In this document: positions 62,362 through 64,000 of the stretch, in pieces
Numbering within the stretch: position 1 is the first letter of the stretch
Layout of the letters: the number at the start of each line of letters is the position of its first letter
Source of the DNA: Euglena gracilis
Lineage: Eukaryota; Euglenida; Euglenophyceae; Euglenales
Assembly (NCBI GenBank): GCA_039621445.1
Contig: CP154955.1
Location: 21,379,823-21,443,822 of the forward strand
DNA length: 64,000 bases
Direction of reading: 5' to 3'
Notes under the pieces: model-generated
Told to the model about the DNA's origin: nothing
The model's input: the letters and a program-made list of their open reading frames with translations, nothing else
Databases searched by the model: none
Made by a program: the position numbers and the translations under genes

Positions 62362-62434
62362 CCAGGGCGTATACGACGGTGACGGCGAGGGCCACGGCGC
62401 CGAAGCCGAGGGGCGCGGCGCGGGCACGCAGCAT
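62362..62434 (-). CDS. Glycosyltransferase-like gene, start exon, signal anchor
   Basis: An ATG at 62434 opens MLRARAAPLGFGAVALAVTV VYAL and ends CTGG|GTGGCG in phase 1. Two Arg followed by about 18 hydrophobic residues is a signal anchor, so the protein would be type II, with the thrombospondin and glycosyltransferase-like parts in the Golgi lumen. From here to the stop at 50204 the gene covers 12.2 kb with about 18 exons read so far. Confidence 0.65.
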
Positions 62435-62492
62435 GGGGCCGGGGGCATACGCCCGCGCTACATGAGGGCCGCCCCGGCCGGGGGAGGGCTGC

Positions 62493-62571
62493 CAGGGCAG
62501 AACGGGAAGGCCTGGGGGGTGGTCGACCCCCCCCACCCACCACCCCGGCGGTTTGGCCCCGTGCTGCCCTG
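62493..62571. mobile_element. Miniature hAT-like element G2, 79 bp
   Basis: It starts CAGGGCAGAACGGGAAGGCC and ends CCCCGTGCTGCCCTG, with a GGTGGTCGACCCCCC hairpin between. It is flanked by AGGGCTGC (62485-62492) and GGGGCTGC (62572-62579), a 7-of-8 duplication. It is a short relative of 43976-44553 and lies just upstream of the start exon (minus strand), where it could affect the promoter or 5' leader. Confidence 0.85.
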
Positions 62572-62579
62572 GGGGCTGC

Positions 62580-63635
62580 CCCGGGGCAGGCGCGGAGGGA
62601 GGCACGGGGTGTGGGGTTGGGGACCAGGCGGGGAGGGGCATCCCCCCAAACCCAGTGGGAGGGTCAGAGGTGGATTGGGGGGGGGGCTAGAGGGATGAGG
62701 GTCTCAACTCTGGAGAAACGCCCGGCGGCCAGAGGTTGCCCCCTGCAGTTTCTTGGAATCGCTGCAAAGGGGTCCATTGGACCCTTGAATCGGCATCATG
62801 GACAATGGGTTAACATTCCTGTCATCATCCCAAAAAACCCAACTCCCATCACCGACTTCAGCGTCACTGCGAATGCACATCCTGCCGCCCGTGATTCGGC
62901 TTATCGGGACGGCCTCCCCAATGCCTGCGCACTTCACAATTCCCAACCCAGCTTCTGGACGCAATGGTGCTCAAACCTCCTTCATCATTCTCCTCAATCG
63001 GCCACCTCCCCACAGGGCACACACATTCATATCCACCTGCTGTTTGAATACCATTGGCACAAAAATGATCCATTGTGCACATTCACAAAAATTGTCCAGT
63101 GCACATGTAGACAATGGACAACTGCACGTGTGCGCAATGAGCACAACCATTGTGCTCTATGCAAGGCAGTGCGAGGGCTGAAGTCTGGAGGCAGTGCGAG
63201 GGCTGGAGTTGCACCAGATGTCAGGACAACGCCCTGGGCTTGCCCTCAATCCCCCCCCAACCCTGAACCTGGGTAGTTCCCCACTGAACCGCTCCAACAG
63301 CTCCCAGGGATCAAAACTCTCTGGCACGCCGTCTTCCCAACCTTTTCAAATGTGTGTGTAGAGTCCACCCTCTGGATGAATCAGCAGGAAACCCCTCAGG
63401 CACACTCCACACAGGTTGGGAAAGCAACAAAAAAAAAGCTAAACGACCAGCCTGTAATGAAACGTCTGGGGAATGCAGCCAGGGCTAGGGAAACGAGGGA
63501 TTCGCAACGGGGGTTTTGGCCCTTGTTTGGGAAAATTCACGCCTCCCGGAGTTGAAACCTGGAGTTTGAATGTGCTGCACAGGTTGAAAATTGGGCCTGT
63601 TCCCTGGGTCCCAACATTGGCAATTGATGCAGGTT
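62580..63635. other. No supported gene
   Basis: Upstream region of the glycosyltransferase-like gene. A frame at 62700-63276 is open but shows only chance-like composition, with GTGCACATTCAC and CATTGTGC repeats near 63070-63160. Confidence 0.35.
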
Positions 63636-63639
63636 CCAC

Positions 63640-63915
63640 TGTTTAGGGTCTCCGAGGGACCAAAGGGACCAAAGGGCGGGTCGGGGGGGGGGGGAGGGGG
63701 TCCCCCCCCCACCCACCCCCTGGGGGGTCCCGGGGGACCCACAAAAAATGGCTGGAAAATCGCGAAAAGTGCTAAAAATAGTACCTTTTCAAAAATTTTC
63801 GGCGCCTTCGGCACTGAAAAGTTTATCCCACCCCCCTTCGGGGACCCCCCCCCAGGGGGGGGCTCGGCCGGACCCACCCCCCCCCCCGGGGGTCCACAAC
63901 TAAAAAAAACACCTG
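63640..63915. mobile_element. Partial element of the CAGGGGTTTTTTT family
   Basis: It contains GACCCACAAAAAATGGCTGG, AAATCGCGAAAAGTGCTAAA and CGGCCGGACCCACCC and ends GGTCCACAACTAAAAAAAAC. The core matches 18120-18402, but the left end is not typical and no target duplication is seen. Confidence 0.6.
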
Positions 63916-64000
63916 GTTTCACAACAGGTTTCAAATTGAGCGAAAAATTGCGCACGCATAAAGCAAAAATCAAAATCTTGAGTGCGAGTTAGGCCGCCTA
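63916..64000. other. No supported gene
   Basis: The end of the window. Nothing recognised. Confidence 0.4.

Noticed and set aside
1-64000. tRNA, rRNA and riboswitch genes
   Set aside because: No cloverleaf with conserved T-loop GTTCRANNC and matching arms, and no rRNA core sequence, was noticed on either strand by eye. A covariance-model scan would be needed to exclude them.

Overview
This window is nuclear DNA of a eukaryotic protist, most likely a microalga with large, repeat-filled introns. It is not bacterial or viral DNA as a whole. The coding signal is broken into short GC-rich exons of about 40-180 bp with GT-AG borders (one probable GC-AG), and the reading phases of neighbouring exons match over many junctions. 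I see no rRNA, tRNA, CRISPR array or bacterial operon. I cannot name the species from the sequence.

Layout. 0.7-2.8 kb: tandem repeats and a G-rich tract. 2.6-5.5 kb (-): exons of an amidase-like gene. 5.8-7.9 kb: terminal-inverted-repeat (TIR) elements and one kinase-like exon. 8.3-10.5 kb: a 21-bp minisatellite, with an inverted copy at 15.5-16.0 kb. 11.7-13.7 kb (+): exons of a protein kinase, with a mobile element in an intron. 16.2 kb (+): an SR-protein-like RRM exon. 17.5-20.8 kb (+): transposase-like reading frames cut by three mobile elements. 21.7-26.0 kb and 29.0-30.1 kb: AT-rich islands with a SET-like fragment and broken leucine-rich-repeat (LRR) frames of giant-virus style. 26-29 kb: duplicated host exons. 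30.7-34.9 kb (+): a decayed conjugative relaxase/helicase gene of the Rickettsiales TraA type, interrupted by 1.5 kb of host DNA. 35.1-36.6 kb (-): a host gene of unknown function. 39.8-48.4 kb (-): an alpha/beta-hydrolase gene in at least nine exons. 50.2-62.4 kb (-): a membrane-anchored, glycosyltransferase-like gene with a thrombospondin type-1 module, in about 18 exons.

The introns and intergenic DNA are crowded with short non-autonomous elements. One set makes 8-bp target-site duplications and mostly begins CAGG or CATA (hAT-like). I find perfect or near-perfect duplications for ten copies and two related empty sites. A second set shares ends close to TAAACCCCCCC and often carries long poly-G/poly-C runs.

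The most interesting signal is the TraA-like pseudogene. Mobile-element DNA of a Rickettsiales-type bacterium lies in a host chromosome, next to spliced host genes, and host-type elements have since inserted into it. The AT-rich LRR islands look like a second foreign source. The splice models are hand-read from phase and motif; no transcript or database evidence was available.
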